Assembly: GCA_020205615.1 (NCBI GenBank)
Contig: CM035151.1
Location: forward strand, 39,490,977 to 39,554,976
Length of the DNA: 64,000 bases
From: Panax quinquefolius
Taxonomy: Eukaryota > Streptophyta > Magnoliopsida > Apiales > Araliaceae
Reading direction: 5' to 3'
Numbering within the stretch: the first letter of the stretch is position 1; each line of letters begins with the position of its first letter. Shown piece by piece: positions 11,173 to 24,287 of this stretch. The notes below the pieces were generated by a model. The model saw only the letters and a list, made by a program, of their open reading frames with translations, did not search any database and was not told the origin of the DNA. Made by a program: the position numbers and the translations under genes.

Positions 11173-13296
11173 CTATGTGTGGGAAATGAAGGAAAGGTTG
11201 CCACATTAGCCATAAAAACTTATAGTTTAGCAATGCCTAAGGGCAAATCTATTAAGTCAATAAGTTGTTATTGTATTCCAGTTCTTGTTAGAAATATTAT
11301 TTCCATTTTATTGTTGGACAATAAAATCTTTGGTATTATATTTAAGAACAATTGTTGTTCTATTTATAATAATAATATTTTGTATAGAACTGGAATATTA
11401 CTTAATGGATTTTTTATACTCTACTTACGTGAAAATAATTTTGCAAATTGAACAAACTAGTATAAAAAATGAGATGATCATTCAAAGAGTTGAATGCGTG
11501 TATTTGCTGAAATACAAGTGTGAATTATTTGAAAGGTTCAAAGAATTCAGAAATGAAATAAATTGGCAAAGTATTAAGATTCTTTGATTAGATCAAGGAA
11601 TAAATACTTATGCAATAAGTTTCTAGATCATCTCAAATGGTTTTCTCATAATGGACGCCTCCTGATACACAATAATTGATTGATGTATCTTAAAGGAAAA
11701 TTCATACCTTGTTGGACATGGTACGGTCCATAATGATTTTACCGACATTCCAGTATCTCTTTGGGGTCATGCCCTAAAAATGGTTGCATATCTAACAAAA
11801 GGTAACCTCAAAATCCAGCCCCAAGACTCCATAAAAGTTATGGACAAGGAGGATTCCTAATCTTAAGTATGTTAAGATAAGGGGTTGTCCAACTTATGTG
11901 AAAAAGGTTTCAAAGGATAAACTTGGGACAAGATTTGATAAATACAGATTTGTGGGACATCCTAAAGTAAGTTTAGGTTATATGCTCTATAATCCTATAT
12001 AGCAACAGGTGTTTATCGCGAAACATGCTACCTTCTAAGATAAAGGTGTTTATCATTGAAGGGCTAGTGGGAGGATAATAGAATCTTGAAGAGTTCAAGA
12101 ACCACAAAATACTAAAAGTCAAATAAGAGGAACTTGTAGATAAACCTATTGTACCACAATCGAATCGTAAATCTGGAATAGTACCGAAGATACCTGGGAG
12201 GTATGGATTCATCATGGATGATGATGATGAGGTACGCATCATAGAACATGATAATCCAGTTACATACGATGAGGGAAGAGTTGTAGACACTCAGAGAAAT
12301 ATATTGAAGCGAGCTTCTCAAAAATGAAACATTCGTTTTTATAAGACAATCAAAAGAGTTTGATTTTATCAAAAATAAGAATGAACCTAGTATGTACAAA
12401 AGGGTCAGTGGGAGCGCCTTGACATTCCTAGTATTATATGTTGATATACTATGGATAAGGAATGACATACTAATGCTACAATCAGTAAAGATAAAGTTGT
12501 CTAAACATTCCTCCATGAATGATTTGGGAAGAGTATCTTAATTGGAGATACAAATCAATATATATAGATTTAAAAGGATGCTCGATTTAACCCAAGAAAG
12601 TTATATTCATTTGATGCTAAAGTTGTTTAGCATGGTAAAGTCCATGGGATGTCTCTTGTTGATGAGCCCTGGAGTGTATCTCTCTTAATAGTCCCCATAG
12701 ACTCATAAAAGAGAGATCGCATGAGTAACTATCATGTATACAATGAAATATACTGAGACACGATGTTGAGCGATAAATATTCTAGAAAGATCATCATCGA
12801 GACGTTGAAAAACATCTTAAAGTACCTAACCGACACTAAATATATGATCAGATTTATGGTGGGTCTGAATTAAAACTAGAAGGCTTAACAGACTCAAGTT
12901 TTTCAGACATACCAAGACGACAGAAAATCTACTTTAAGGTAAAGCGTTACCTTGAACGGTGGTGCCGTGAAATTGGAAAGGTTCCAAACAGCAAAGAGTT
13001 GTTGGTTTAGTGATAAAGACAAAGTATATAGCTATAAATGATGCTTCAAGTTGATTATTTGGATGAAAAGTTTATTACAGAACTAGGAATAGTTCCTAAG
13101 TCTCATCTTGGATCTAAACATGTGTTGCAACACTTTCATTTGATTAAAAGATAATTGAAAGATGGGAAATCACTATAGAGATAGTGGACTCTCAAGAACA
13201 ACATTACATATTCATTAACTAAAGCTTATCCAACAGCAGGATAATCGTCACTTAGAGAAGAAGAGTATGAGATACCATGACGATTGGCTTTAGTGC
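11173..13296 (+). pseudogene. pol: Decayed pol of Copia-1 (protease end, integrase, RT, RNase H)
   Basis: Resumes after Gypsy-C. An open 90-codon stretch (11179-11451) is the end of protease and the pre-integrase part (GNEGKVATLAIKTYSLAMPK, LVRNIISI). It then jumps to FERFKEFRNE in the middle of integrase: the HHCC zinc region and the first catalytic aspartate are missing, as they are in Copia-2. Next come remnants of the linker (near 12180-12290, a run of Asp codons in MDDDDEVRIIE) and RT around 12350-12560. The RT catalytic motif at 12437-12448 reads Tyr-Val-Asp-Ile, one Asp codon short of YVDD. RNase H remnants follow from about 12790 to 13290. Many stops and frame changes. Confidence 0.85.
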
Positions 13297-13307
13297 AAGT
13301 GGGAGAT
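13297..13307 (+). other. Polypurine tract of Copia-1
   Basis: AAGTGGGAGAT directly before the 3' LTR is the expected plus-strand primer. The Copia-2 counterpart at 34422-34432 reads AAGTGAGAGAT. Confidence 0.8.
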
Positions 13308-15172
13308 TGAAAGTAGTATGCACATAAGCCAATCATGTTTAATGATAAAGCATATACTTTGTAACAATCTTATTCATTTATTAATAAAAAGTATTAATTT
13401 ATTAAAGGCTTTTAATTATCTACATGATGCTGTTTTATAATATGTGATAAACTCATAGTTTTAAGCAATGCTTTTAGAATAATGATGATGATCATTCTAA
13501 TGAGATCTAAATTCTTAGAAAGCTTAAAACTAAAATAGTTCCCAATCGTTGGATTACTAAATTGGGGATTAGTGAATCTAGATAGATTGGTACATACGTT
13601 GCTTGCTCATTGGATGAGGATGATTGATCTCATGATCATTTGTGTGAAGACACTAAAGCAAGTATGTAAGTGCTTATTAGAGAATAAGTTCACTGAGCGT
13701 GGCTCGCTAAGGAATACCTAATGGAGTTTTACTTGCCTGTCAATAGGAATTCCTGTAGTGATAGTAGTACAAGTAATCCTTGTACTTGAGATCATCATAG
13801 TATCTTGTGTATGATGAGTTATACTTTGACTTATTCCTTAAGACCCTTAGGATATATCAAAGGGTATGCTTGGGTATAATAAGTTGTACATGGAGATAAT
13901 GTATGATCAATAAAGAATCTACCGCTTCTAGTAAAAGAAGAGAAATGTCCTATGTGATTCGATAAATGACAACCCAAAGAGTCCTTGGTCATAGCGTAAT
14001 GAAATTAGAAAGGAGTTTCTAATTTGCATTATTTGAGTTCTGCATTTAAGAGTCGAAATACATATAATTAAATAAAATAAGACTTGATAGTAATTCCATG
14101 TCTTATATTTAATTGGGACATTGTATAATGGAAGGATTGAATTGTACGGTAACTATTTACTCAAAGGTTCTTTTATGATTAATGTTGAAATCTATATTAT
14201 CCGGAAAGTCGTTAATCGCTAGGGAGGCTTATCCTCATCTTGTAGAATAAATATTATTTATTTAAATAAATTAATAGTTTAATTTATTTATTTAAATAAG
14301 ATTAGAATTGCTCTAATTGATTTATTCAAAACCAGGTTTAATATGGAGAACCTAAAGGGTCACACCATAAAAGAAAGAATAATTATTTAAAAAGTTAATG
14401 GCATAATTGTAATAATAAGTTAAGTATATTTAATTTAATCTATGGTGATAGAATAAATTAAATAGCTTAATATTTATTATTTAATATTTTGGAAATATTA
14501 AATATAAATTAATAAAAGGAGTCTTATTATTATTATTATTACTATTATTATTATTTAATTCCTAAAGGAGTTTGGGAATTAATTAATAAAAGTACTCTCA
14601 TATATCCTAATAAGATTAGGAGGCTAATTAATTATTCCTAATATGATTGGGAGCATAATTAATTAAATCAGTTTAATTAATTAAAATAAAACCTAATTCC
14701 TTAATTGTTAAGGAGGGTTTCCCACATCTATAAATAAGAGAAGTTTTATTATGGGTGTAGAGTTGTTGCTTCACAACATACGTGATTCCAATTGTTGGAG
14801 AGTACGCTCATTTTCTATGAGAGATAGAAAAACAAGGGTTTTGCCAAACACCCATTTTCTTGAGTCTTTATTCTTTCTTGGTGGATCACCTCTAGAGGCC
14901 AAACACTTGGGTGGCTAACGTTAATCAAAGGAATGAACCAAACCCGGTGGATTCAAGTTGAACGCGAAAAGGATTGGAAGTGAACTTGTACCTGAGGAAG
15001 CTCGAATATCCAAGGGTATGATTCTTGTTCTTCATATCTTTTCGTTTAATTAATAATTGTGCATAAAGGATGATCCGGGTATATGGTTTATAAAATTTTA
15101 AACTCTGATTTTTACACGTTTCTGCTTATTTTGTGCAATTTGATTGCGTTCATGAATATTACAAACCTAACA
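13308..15172 (+). repeat. 3' LTR of Copia-1 (1865 bp)
   Basis: Starts TGAAAGTAGTATGCAC after the purine tract and ends CCTAACA. Its later half aligns with the Copia-2 5' LTR (28576-29373) and its first ~355 bp with the Copia-2 3' LTR (34433-34787). Gypsy-B LTR sequence begins immediately at 15173; ATAAT (15173-15177) is the candidate target duplication. Confidence 0.9.
14729..14737 (+). promoter_or_regulatory. TATA box of the Copia-1 LTR
   Basis: CTATAAATA, conserved in Copia-2 at 28925-28933. It marks the U3/R border of this LTR family. Confidence 0.7.
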
Positions 15173-17663
15173 ATAATTATCTCCATTGTCTCCAATTGAG
15201 AGTCATACTTCAACCAAACTCCAAGATTATATAGGTAGTGCTCGTAGATATACTCAACACGTGGATGTGCACAACCATGTCTTATGATAACACGAAGTCG
15301 CATGTCATTAGATATCTTGTACGATAGTGGGAAAACACCCTTCCAACGTTAGGTTTGCCTCACCCTATTTGATTCACCAAATATAACTACTAAATAATGT
15401 ATAAAATACAACACACTATTCTAAATTTCTCAATAAAATTATTTTCATACTATTTAGAGAGAACCTCCACACCTAGAGACCACCGTTCTATTCCCCTGTT
15501 ACCCCCTCGACCCGTATACACACATTATACAATCGTTATTACACGAAAGGAATTGTGAAGCAAAAGGGTGAGCACAAATAACACAGTAAAGAATATCATG
15601 ACTAAAGATAATTAAATTGTCAATAGCCTTCATCAGTAATAAATCATAGATTTAGAACATATGGTAGATAATAAAACTTTTCAACCATAGTTGCAGCGGA
15701 ACGAGCAATCCATTAGAAGAGTCAAATAGACCATAAAGTCTATTATCTTTTCCATGTTAAAAGACCACCAACAATGTTTTATCCATGTAACATCAATCAA
15801 CAGTTCCAATCCACAATCATGTGAATAACTCATAATCATAATTGTGGTTCTAATTTCCTCTTCTCATCCAGGACGAAGATAATTTTCATCACATGTCTTT
15901 ACTTAAAAAGAGTAGTACTTCTGACTGAAATATCGGATATGACGCTGAAGGAAACTTGCACTGATTAGCAACTCTCAAAGTATCAAAATACTCACAAAAA
16001 TACGCTCGATTATATAGGGAGAGAAAACTTATGTTTTTGGTGTGATTTTCAATTCTAACTCAGCACCCTATTTATAGGAAAATGGTAGAACGCCAAAGCA
16101 GACCTGACCTGCAACCTAATGGCTTTACCTACTACTATTCCTACCCACCACTTTTGAAATAAAATTTCAGCACATTTTTCACCAACCAAAGGTGGGGCCC
16201 ACTCATTCTAGAAATTTCCAAAATGTGTTAAATTCAGAAACTTCAATAATTTCTGAATCAGTCACCTCTTAAAATTCATAACAAATCATACGATAATTTT
16301 TAACGGTTCAAAATTTGTGGACATATACTCAATTTATATATGTATAACATATCCAAAAATCATAACTATCCAACGGTCGGATTAAAATTATAACTCACGC
16401 AATAGAGCTTTAAGAACACTGATTTGATTTTCGGACTATAAGTCCCTCGTACCAGTTTCACTCAAATAGTCACCACGAAAAATCCACAAAGACTTTTTGG
16501 GTGATTTAAATTTCTACGGTTAGCTTATTTATAGGGCTTTCTTTTTATATATGGCTCATCTCCTAACTCATTATACACAAAGAGTTATGGATTTTATAAA
16601 ATCAAGTAAAAAATTGATTTTTCTGAAAATCTCATATTTTGTTCTTCTTTTGATTCTAGATTTCTATCATTTGATTCATGCATCGTGAATTTAGTGCGAA
16701 AATATCACCATTATTATATTATTAAATAACCACATTATACATTTCTAATGTAAGATAAAATATCAAATTTCAATAATAGACACTTTTCTAAGAATTCCTC
16801 GATTCCGATAAAATACTGATAAAACACCTCAGCATTAATTCCTTCATTTATATCCACACAAAATAAATACTTCCCTATCCATCATTTATATCCACATAAA
16901 AAAAATATTTCCTTATCATATAAATCAACAATTAATTATTCACAAATAATATTACAGAATCACAATTATGACAACCAGGTCATTCCTAGGAAAGAACGGG
17001 CTTTCCTATAAGAATTTCTTCTTACTAGCGCGCAATTAGATGACCAAACCCCTTTTCTAGACAAAACTTCCTTAGACATTGCCAATAATGCTATCTAACA
17101 ATATTATTCAAATAATATGAATTATTGATCTGATAATGGAGATACCGTGCAGTGCCAATTATTGAAACAACAATAATATAAAATATCAACGTAGCAATTA
17201 TTGAATCAATAAAATAAAATTTTGAACAGTAATTACTGTAACAATAATTGAGTAGTGCCTTCTTACGTAAGAATCAATAATCCAAAAATATTATTCAATA
17301 CTGTGTGCTACTGTGCAACAACGCGTATTAATTTACTTTACCCATTGGGTATTCCAACAGTTTTAACGGTAACAACTACTTCATTATGTATAAAAAACCC
17401 ATACTTGTCGTTTTCTTCATTCGACGCTTATTACATTATGGGGCCACAAATGGTCAAATACGTCAGAATATTCTCCGTGGTAAGAATATTCCACGATCAA
17501 ACGAATATTCCCCGACAACAATGAGTATTTTATAACTACTTGCTTATTTAAAATATTTACATATATCACCCTTAACTTTAGCCTTTTATCAATTTAACCA
17601 TTTAATGAATAATAATTATAAAAAAATTGAATACTTTTATTTCATAAAATTCGGGGTCTTACA
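15173..17663 (-). repeat. 3' LTR of Gypsy-B, truncated by Copia-1
   Basis: Closely parallels 18405-20901. On the minus strand it starts TGTAAGACCCCG at 17663. The last ~420 bp (equivalent to 17984-18404) are missing here and should lie beyond the left window edge, on the other side of Copia-1. A TATA-like box (CCTATTTATAGG on the plus strand) lies at 16067-16078. Confidence 0.88.
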
Positions 17664-17983
17664 ATCTCTCCTCCTTATAAAATTTCGTCCCCGAAATTTA
17701 CGTACCTGATATTTCAATGAGTTGAGAATACCTTGTTTTCATTTCAGATTCTCTCTCCCTGGTCATCATGATTTCTCCATTTCTCATCTCCTGTATTTCA
17801 TATATCATTCTAGAATACAGCTTCAAAACAAATGTTAATTGACATATCACAATTTATCAACTTAAGTAAGAAAATTTAGCTTAGGTATGACACACACTAG
17901 CGAAGGATATTACTCGTCTCTCCCCTCCTAGTTCTATTCCCTGATCTCCGCCAGAGACCATATCCCTAAGCTCTGATACCAAT
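17664..17983 (-). other. Minimal interior of Gypsy-B: leader plus polypurine end only
   Basis: On the minus strand it opens with the primer site and ~200 bp resembling the Gypsy-A leader (shared TTAGGGATATG, CTTCGCTAG and similar pieces), then jumps to the last ~100 bp of a chromovirus (AATTTCGGGGACGAAATTTT and the tract GGAGGAGAGAT) before the 3' LTR. Everything from gag to integrase is absent. It keeps just the signals needed in cis for reverse transcription. Confidence 0.85.
17971..17981 (-). other. Primer binding site of Gypsy-B (tRNA-iMet)
   Basis: Minus-strand TGGTATCAGAG, two bases inside the LTR end (GGCGTTACA). Confidence 0.9.
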
Positions 17984-18312
17984 TGTAACGCCCCCAAAAT
18001 AGGTCCAATCCACATAACATATTTTGAGTCGCGACGAACTACACTCAATGAAATTTATAAATACAAACTTCATTATTACAATTGTCGTGCAAAAATACAA
18101 TAACACATATGTTGTGAGTTTTACTACAAATAGATACCAACTGTGACTCTCATCCCTTTACCTGGATATCACCTCACATTGATATCTTACAGTGGTACCT
18201 TACATAAAGGTACATTCAATAACTATTTTAGAAATTAAAATCTTCGAAAATGCTCAAGAAAACCTTCGTAAATGGGAGGCCATGCATCTAAGTTATAATA
18301 AATATCATATGA

Positions 18313-18648
18313 CTATAGAATTATCCATGGTTGACCCAATAGACCCCAAAGAAAAACGAGAAGATTGCTATCATGTTCTTTCCAATGGTGAGTCTTCTCT
18401 TGACATATAATTATCTCAATTGTCTCCAATTGAGAGTTATACTTCAACCAAACTCCAAAATTATATAGGTAGTGCTCGTACATATACTCAGCAACTGGAT
18501 GTGCACAACCATGTCTTATGATAACACGAAGTCGTATGTCATTAGACATCTTGTATGATAGTGGGAAAACACCCTTCCAATGTTGGGTTTGCCTCACCCT
18601 ATTTGATTCACCAAATATAACTACTAAATGATGTATAAAATACAACAC
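18313..18648 (-). other. Open frame inside the Gypsy-B LTR (111 codons), also in Gypsy-D
   Basis: Minus-strand open frame in the sense direction of the element, with residues such as GESNRVRQTQHWKGVFP and IRHGCAHP. The same frame is open in Gypsy-D (52159-52461), but in the Gypsy-B 3' LTR it is cut by a TAA. It is absent from the Gypsy-A LTR. No domain recognised. Many differences between copies change amino acids, which favours chance openness. Confidence 0.4.
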
Positions 18649-19295
18649 ACTATTCTAAAGTTCTCAATAAAAGTATTTTCATACTGTTTAGGGAGAACCT
18701 CCACAACCAGAGACCACCGTTCTATTCCCTTGTTACCCCCGATCAACCCAGCTACACTCTTATTACCTGATAGAAACTGTGAAGCAAAAGGGTGAGCACA
18801 AATAGCCCAGTAAAGAATATCATGACTAAAGATAATTAAATTATCAATAGCCTTCATCAGTAATAAATCAGAGATTTAGAACATATGGTAGATGATAAAA
18901 CTTTTCAACCATATATAGTTGCAGCGGAACGAGCAATCCATTAGAAGGGTCAAATAGACCATAAAGTCTATTATCTTCTCTATGTTAAAAGACCATCAAC
19001 AATGTTTTATCCCTGTAACATCAATCAATAGTTCCGATCCACAATTATATGAATAACTCATAATCATAATTGTGGTTCTAATTTCCTCTTCTCATCTAGG
19101 ACGAAGATAATTTTCATCACTTGTCTTTACCTCAAAAGAGCAGTACTTCTGACTAGAATATCGGATATGACGCTGAAGGAAACTTGCACTGATTAGCAAC
19201 TCTCAAAGAATCAAAATACTCACAAAAATACGTTCGATAATATAGGGATAGAAAACTTATATTTTTGGTGTAATTTTCAATTCTAACTCAACACC

Positions 19296-19306
19296 CAATT
19301 TATAGG
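19296..19306 (-). promoter_or_regulatory. TATA box of the Gypsy-B 5' LTR
   Basis: Plus-strand CCAATTTATAGG reads CCTATAAATTGG on the minus strand, at the place of the better-preserved CCTATAAATAGG boxes of Gypsy-A and of the other Gypsy-B LTR. Confidence 0.6.
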
Positions 19307-20901
19307 AAAATGCTAGAATGCCAAAGCAGACCTGACCTGCAACCTGATGGCTTTACCTGCTACTATTCTCACCCACCACTTTTGAAATAAAATTTCAGCA
19401 CATTTTTCACCAACCAAAGGTGGGGCCCACTCATTCTAGAAATTTCCAAAATGTGTTAAATTCAGAAACTTCAACAATTTCTGAATCAAACACCTCTTAA
19501 AATTCATAACAAATCATACGTTAATTTTTAACAGTTTAAAATTTGTGGACATATAATCAACTTATATATGTATAACATATCCAAAAATCACAATGTTCTA
19601 ACGATCGGATTAAAATTATAACTCACGCAATAGAGCTTTAAGAACACTGATTTGATTTTCGGACTATAAGCCCCTCGTATCAGTTTCACTCAAACAGTCA
19701 CCACGAAAAATCCACAAAGAATATTTGGGTGATTCAAATTTCTATAGTTAGCTTACTTACATGGCTTTCTTTTGATATATGGCTCATCTCCTAACTAATT
19801 AAACACAAAGAGTTATGGATTTTACAAAATCTAGTAATAAACTGATTTTTTTTCTGAAAATCCCATATTTTGTTCTTCTTTTGATTTCTAGATTTATCTC
19901 ATTTGATTCATGCACCGTGAATTTTGTGTGAAAATATCACCATTATTATATTATTATATAACCACATTATAAATTTATAGTGTAAGATAAAATATCAATT
20001 TTCAACAATTGATACTTTTCTAAGAATTCCTCAATTCCGACAAAATACTGATAAAACACCTCAGGATTAATTCCTTCATTTATATCCACACAAAATAAAT
20101 ATTTCCCTATCCATAATTTATATCCACATAAAATAAATATTTCCTTATCATATAAATCAACAATTAATTATTCACAAATAATATTACAGAATCACAATTA
20201 TGACAACCAGGTCGTTCCCAGGAAAAAAAGGGGCTTTCCGATAAGAATTTCTTCTTACTGGCGTGGAATTAGATGACCAAACCCCTATCCTAGATAGAAC
20301 TTCCTTAGACATTGCCAATAATGCTATTTAACAATATTATTCAAATAATATGAATTATTGATATGATAATGGAGATACCGTGCAGTGCCAATTATTTAAA
20401 CAAAAATAATATAAAATATCAACGTAGCAATTATTGAATCAATAAAATAAAATATTGAAAATTAATTACTGTAACAATAATTGAGTAGTGCCTTCTTACG
20501 TAAGAATCAATAATCCAAAAATATTGTGCAATATCGTGCTACTGTGCAACAACGCGTATTAATTTACTTTACCCACCGGGTATTTCAACAATTTTAACGG
20601 TAACAACTACGCCATTATTTATAAAAAAACTCGTACTTGTTGTTTTCTTGATTCGAAGGTTATTATTCTGTTATGGGGCCCATAAATAACTGTGTCGTCG
20701 TACCAATATTCTACGACAGTAAGAATATTTCACGACCAAACGAATATTCCCCGATAACAATGAGTATTTTATAATCACTTGCGTATTTAAAATATTTACA
20801 TATATCACCCTTAACTTTAACCTTTTATCAATTTAACCATTTACTGAATAATAATTATAAAAATTTGAATTCTTTTATTTCATAAAATTCGGGGTCTTAC
20901 A

Positions 20902-21220
20902 ACTGTACTTTTAACACCGGTTATTTCAACAGTTAACGGTGAAATTTCCGCCGTTTTTTTTATAAAAAGATATTTCTGTCATTTTCTCATTTTGACAATA
21001 ATTACGTTGTGGGCTCCACCAATGATTGTGCCGTCGTACGAATATTCCCTGTTAAAACGAATATTCCCCCACCAATCGAATATTATATAACAACTTGCTT
21101 AGTTTGAAAAATTTATAAATATTACCCACAACTATAACATTATATATAATTCACTCCATAATATTCAAAAATGATATTTATAGAAAATTCATCTTTATTC
21201 ATAAAAGTTGGGGTCTTACA
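20902..21220 (-). repeat. 3' LTR of Gypsy-A, first 319 bp only
   Basis: Aligns with 28256-28575 of the 5' LTR. It is broken at 20902 by Gypsy-B; the remaining ~2.2 kb is expected left of the window. Confidence 0.88.
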
Positions 21221-21233
21221 ATCTCCCCTTCTT
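21221..21233 (-). other. Polypurine tract of Gypsy-A
   Basis: Minus-strand AAGAAGGGGAGAT directly precedes the TGTAAGACCCC start of the 3' LTR. Confidence 0.85.
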
Positions 21234-22440
21234 ATGAAATTTTGCCCTCGAAATTAGGATACATACCTGGTATGACGAAGAGGTGAGGATACATTGATTT
21301 CATTTCAGATTTTAACTCCCATGTCATTTCCTCAACATCGTGGTTTCTCCACAAAACTTTGACTTGAGGTATAACCTTGTAGCGTAGAATATGCTCCTTC
21401 TTATACAAGATTTTAACAGGAACCTCCTCATACGTTAACTCTTCCTCTATTTCGTCCGGTTCCAACTCAATAATGTGGTTCGGGTCTTCCACATATTTAC
21501 GTAACATGGATATGTGAAAAACGTTATGAACACGAGACATACTTGGCAGTAAAGCGAGTCTATAGGCCACAGTTCCTACTCGATCACGAATTTTAAATGG
21601 GCCAATGAATCGAGGATTGAGCTTTCCTTTCTTTCCAAATCTTGTAACTCCTTTCCATGGAGCAACACGTAACAACACATTTTCTCCAACATTGAATTCC
21701 ATGTCCTTTCAATGAAGATCAACATAACTCTTTTATCGATCTTGTGAGATTTTTATACGTTGTCGGATCATTTGAATCTTTTCCGTAGACATGCGTACCA
21801 ATTTCGGTCCCAACAACGTTGCTTCACCCACCTCATCCTAGCATACTGGAGAACGACACTTTCTTCAATACAACGCCTCAAATGGAGCAATGTCGATACT
21901 TGTTTGATAAATATTGTTGTAGGAAAATTCCACCAATTGTAAGAAGTTGTCCCAACTTTCTTTGAAGTCAAGGACACAGAGTCTTAATAAATCTTGAAGA
22001 GTTTGAATAGTCCTCTCCGACTGCCCATCCGTTTAAGGATGATATGCCGAACTACATCGTAAATCCGTACCCATAGCTTTTTTTAAACTGACCCAAAACT
22101 GTGAAGTGAATCTTAGGTCTCGATCAGAAACTATGGATACTTGCATACCATGCAATCTTACAATCTCGTTTATGTACATACGAGCAAGACATTCAAGTGT
22201 ATAAGTTTCTCGTATAGGTAAGAAATGAGCAGACTTGGTCAATCTATCAACAATGACCCAAATTGCATCTATGCCTTGAGAAACCTTGGGAAGACCAGTA
22301 ACGAAATCCATGGTAATGTGCTCCCACTTCCATTTTGGAATTTCAAGTGGTTGTAATGGACCTTTTGGCACTTGATGCTCCGCCTTGACACATTGACAAG
22401 TTAAACACCTTGAGATAAACTCCGTGATCTCTCTCTTCAT
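21232..22440 (-). pseudogene. pol (int): Integrase and chromodomain-like tail of Gypsy-A
   Basis: Integrase inserts element DNA into the host chromosome; the tail of chromoviruses is thought to steer this to heterochromatin. From 22440 the frame shows the zinc-finger end (CLTCQCVKAEH), first catalytic Asp (MDFVTGLP) and second (IVSDRD). A TAA at 22033-22035 replaces the Gln codon in the usual HPQTDGQ phrase. Beyond it the same protein continues in broken frames ([13 protein letters not shown] with the catalytic Glu) to an open 156-codon stretch (21702-21232) with [26 protein letters not shown] and a tail [16 protein letters not shown] typical of Tekay/Del chromodomains. One or more lesions lie between 21700 and 22033. 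Confidence 0.88.
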
Positions 22441-24287
22441 ATTGCTCCACCAAAATGTATGTCAAAGATCACGATACATTTTGGTACTCCCACGATGGAT
22501 TGCAAACGGTGTGTTGTGCACCTCCATCATGATTTTATACTTTAAATCAGGGTCGTTAAGAACACAAAGTCTAGAGTTGACTCTAAGTATTCATTCTTCA
22601 TCGATTCTTGCTTCCAGGATAGCACCTTCTTCTTCATACACATCAGCTCCAGGTCTATATCTTGAGCAACTTTAACTTTATCGATTAAAGTTGGTTCAAC
22701 TCGTATATTTGTCATCATCATGTTGGTCCCTGGAGTGTTTAACTCTATCTCCATCCTTTGCTAGTCATATAAAATGGGCCTTTGCGTTGACAATATCGCA
22801 CTCGTACCTGCATATGATCTTCTACTCAATGCGTCAGGTACTACGTTCGCTTTTCCAGGATGGTATTGAATGGTATAATCATAATCTTTCAACTGTTCAA
22901 GCCAACGTCATTGCCGCATGTTGAGTTCTTTTTGGGTGAAGAAATATTTGAGGTTTTTATGATCCGTAAAGATCTCCACTTTCTCCCCATACAAGTAATG
23001 CCTCTAAATTTTAAGTGCGAAGACAACAGCTGCTAACTCTAGATCATGAGTAGGATAATTCCTCTCATATTCTTTGAGTTGTCGAGAGGTATAGGCTATG
23101 ACTTTCCCATGTTGCATGAGAACACATCCTAACCCTTTGCTCGAAGCATCACTGTAGATGACAAATTCCTCAGAGCCAAATGGTATTGTCAGAACAGGTG
23201 CTGAAATGAGTCTCCTCTTGAGTTCTTGAAAACTCTTCTCACATTCTTCGCTCCAACCGAATTTTGTATCTTTTCGAGTCAGCTGAGTTAATGGAGTAGC
23301 GATTCGAGAAAATCCTTCCACGAATCTCTGATAATAACCAGCTAAGCCGAGAAAGCTACGTACTTCGGTCACTAACTTAGGTTGCTCCCAGCTTTGATTT
23401 GCTTCAATCTTTGCTGGGTCAATAGATATTTCATGATTTGATATCACGTGCCCAAGGAATAAAACTTCTTCAAGCCAGAACTCGAATTTCTTTAACTTGG
23501 CATAAAGCTTGTTTTCACGAAGCTTTTGAAGTATCAGCCTCAAGTGTTGCTCATGATCTTCATGACTTTTGGAGTAAATGAGGATGTCATCAATAAAGAC
23601 GACCACAAAGTGATCCAAATATTCTTTGAATACTCGGTTCATCATATCCATGAAGGCAGCAGGAGCATTAGTCAATCCAAAAGACATGATTGGGAATTCA
23701 TAATTCCCGTACCGAGTTTTGAAATCCGTCTTTGGAATGTCATCGGTTTTAATCTTCAATTAGTGATATCCAAAACGAAGATCAATCTTTGAAAAGAATT
23801 TGGTTCCTTGCAACTGGTCAAACAGGTTATCAATGCGAGGCAACGAGTATCTATTTTTGACAGTGACATGGTTCAACTCCTGATATTCAATACAAAGTCG
23901 CATACTCCCATCTTTCTTCTTCACGAATAGAATAGGAGAACCCCAAGGAGACGTACTAGGACGAATGAAACCGATGTCTAACAATTCCTGCAGTTGGGTC
24001 TTTAACTTCGGAAGTTCAATAGGAGCCATTCGATATGGAGCTTTGGAAATGGGTTTTGTACCGGGTTCAAGGTCGATACAAAATTCAATTTCACGCTCTA
24101 GGAGTAGGCCATGAAGTTCTTCAGGGAATACGTCAGGAAATTTATTAACAATAGAAATATCATTCAAAACTGACGTATTTTTGATTAAATCTGTGACATG
24201 AGCTAAGAAAGCTTGACATCCATTTTTCAATAAATGAATAGATTTATGGCTCCAGATGACAGTGATTGATTTTAATGGTTTGGTCAC
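22441..24287 (-). pseudogene. pol (RT-RH): Reverse transcriptase and RNase H of Gypsy-A
   Basis: RT copies element RNA to DNA and RNase H removes the RNA strand. RT spans roughly 24160-23400 with [33 protein letters not shown] and the catalytic FIDD ([12 protein letters not shown]). Stops: TAA at 23760-23762 in place of Gln after DLRFGYH, and TAG just before 23004 in place of Trp after AAVVFALKI. RNase H shows [16 protein letters not shown] and [15 protein letters not shown]; reading continues past the TAG as [20 protein letters not shown]. Further stops follow before the integrase zinc finger. Apart from these point changes the domain order and lengths are normal. Confidence 0.9.

Larger units (their letters stand above)
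1556..15172 (+). mobile_element. Copia-1: Ty1/Copia (Tork-like) element, split by Gypsy-C
   Basis: A plus-strand Copia element seen as two pieces, 1556-4455 and 11173-15172, separated by Gypsy-C. Visible parts are the leader, a decayed gag, protease, integrase and RT-RNase H remnants, a polypurine tract and a complete 3' LTR. The 5' LTR and primer site must lie to the left, beyond Copia-3. Copia-2 (28576-34787) is the same family and serves as an intact reference for the junctions. On the right the LTR ends in CTAACA at 15172 and Gypsy-B LTR sequence starts at once, so Copia-1 inserted into the 3' LTR of Gypsy-B. Confidence 0.9.
15173..20901 (-). mobile_element. Gypsy-B: Ty3/Gypsy derivative with a 320-bp interior
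   Basis: Minus-strand element made of a 2918-bp 5' LTR (17984-20901), 320 bp of interior, and a 3' LTR cut short by Copia-1 at 15173. It inserted into the 3' LTR of Gypsy-A: the A sequence at 20902 onward continues the LTR that is uninterrupted near 28256. ACTGT (20902-20906) is the candidate target duplication. It has no coding capacity. Confidence 0.9.
17984..20901 (-). repeat. 5' LTR of Gypsy-B (2918 bp)
   Basis: Minus strand starts TGTAAGACCCCG and ends GGGGGCGTTACA. Its 3' part (minus sense) resembles the Gypsy-D LTR at 51822-52900. Its start resembles the Gypsy-A LTR, so A, B and D are sister LTR families. Confidence 0.9.

Noticed and set aside
15112..15303. 63-codon minus-strand frame across the Copia-1/Gypsy-B junction
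   Set aside because: A chance fusion: its first residues come from the Gypsy-B LTR frame and its end from the Copia-1 LTR.
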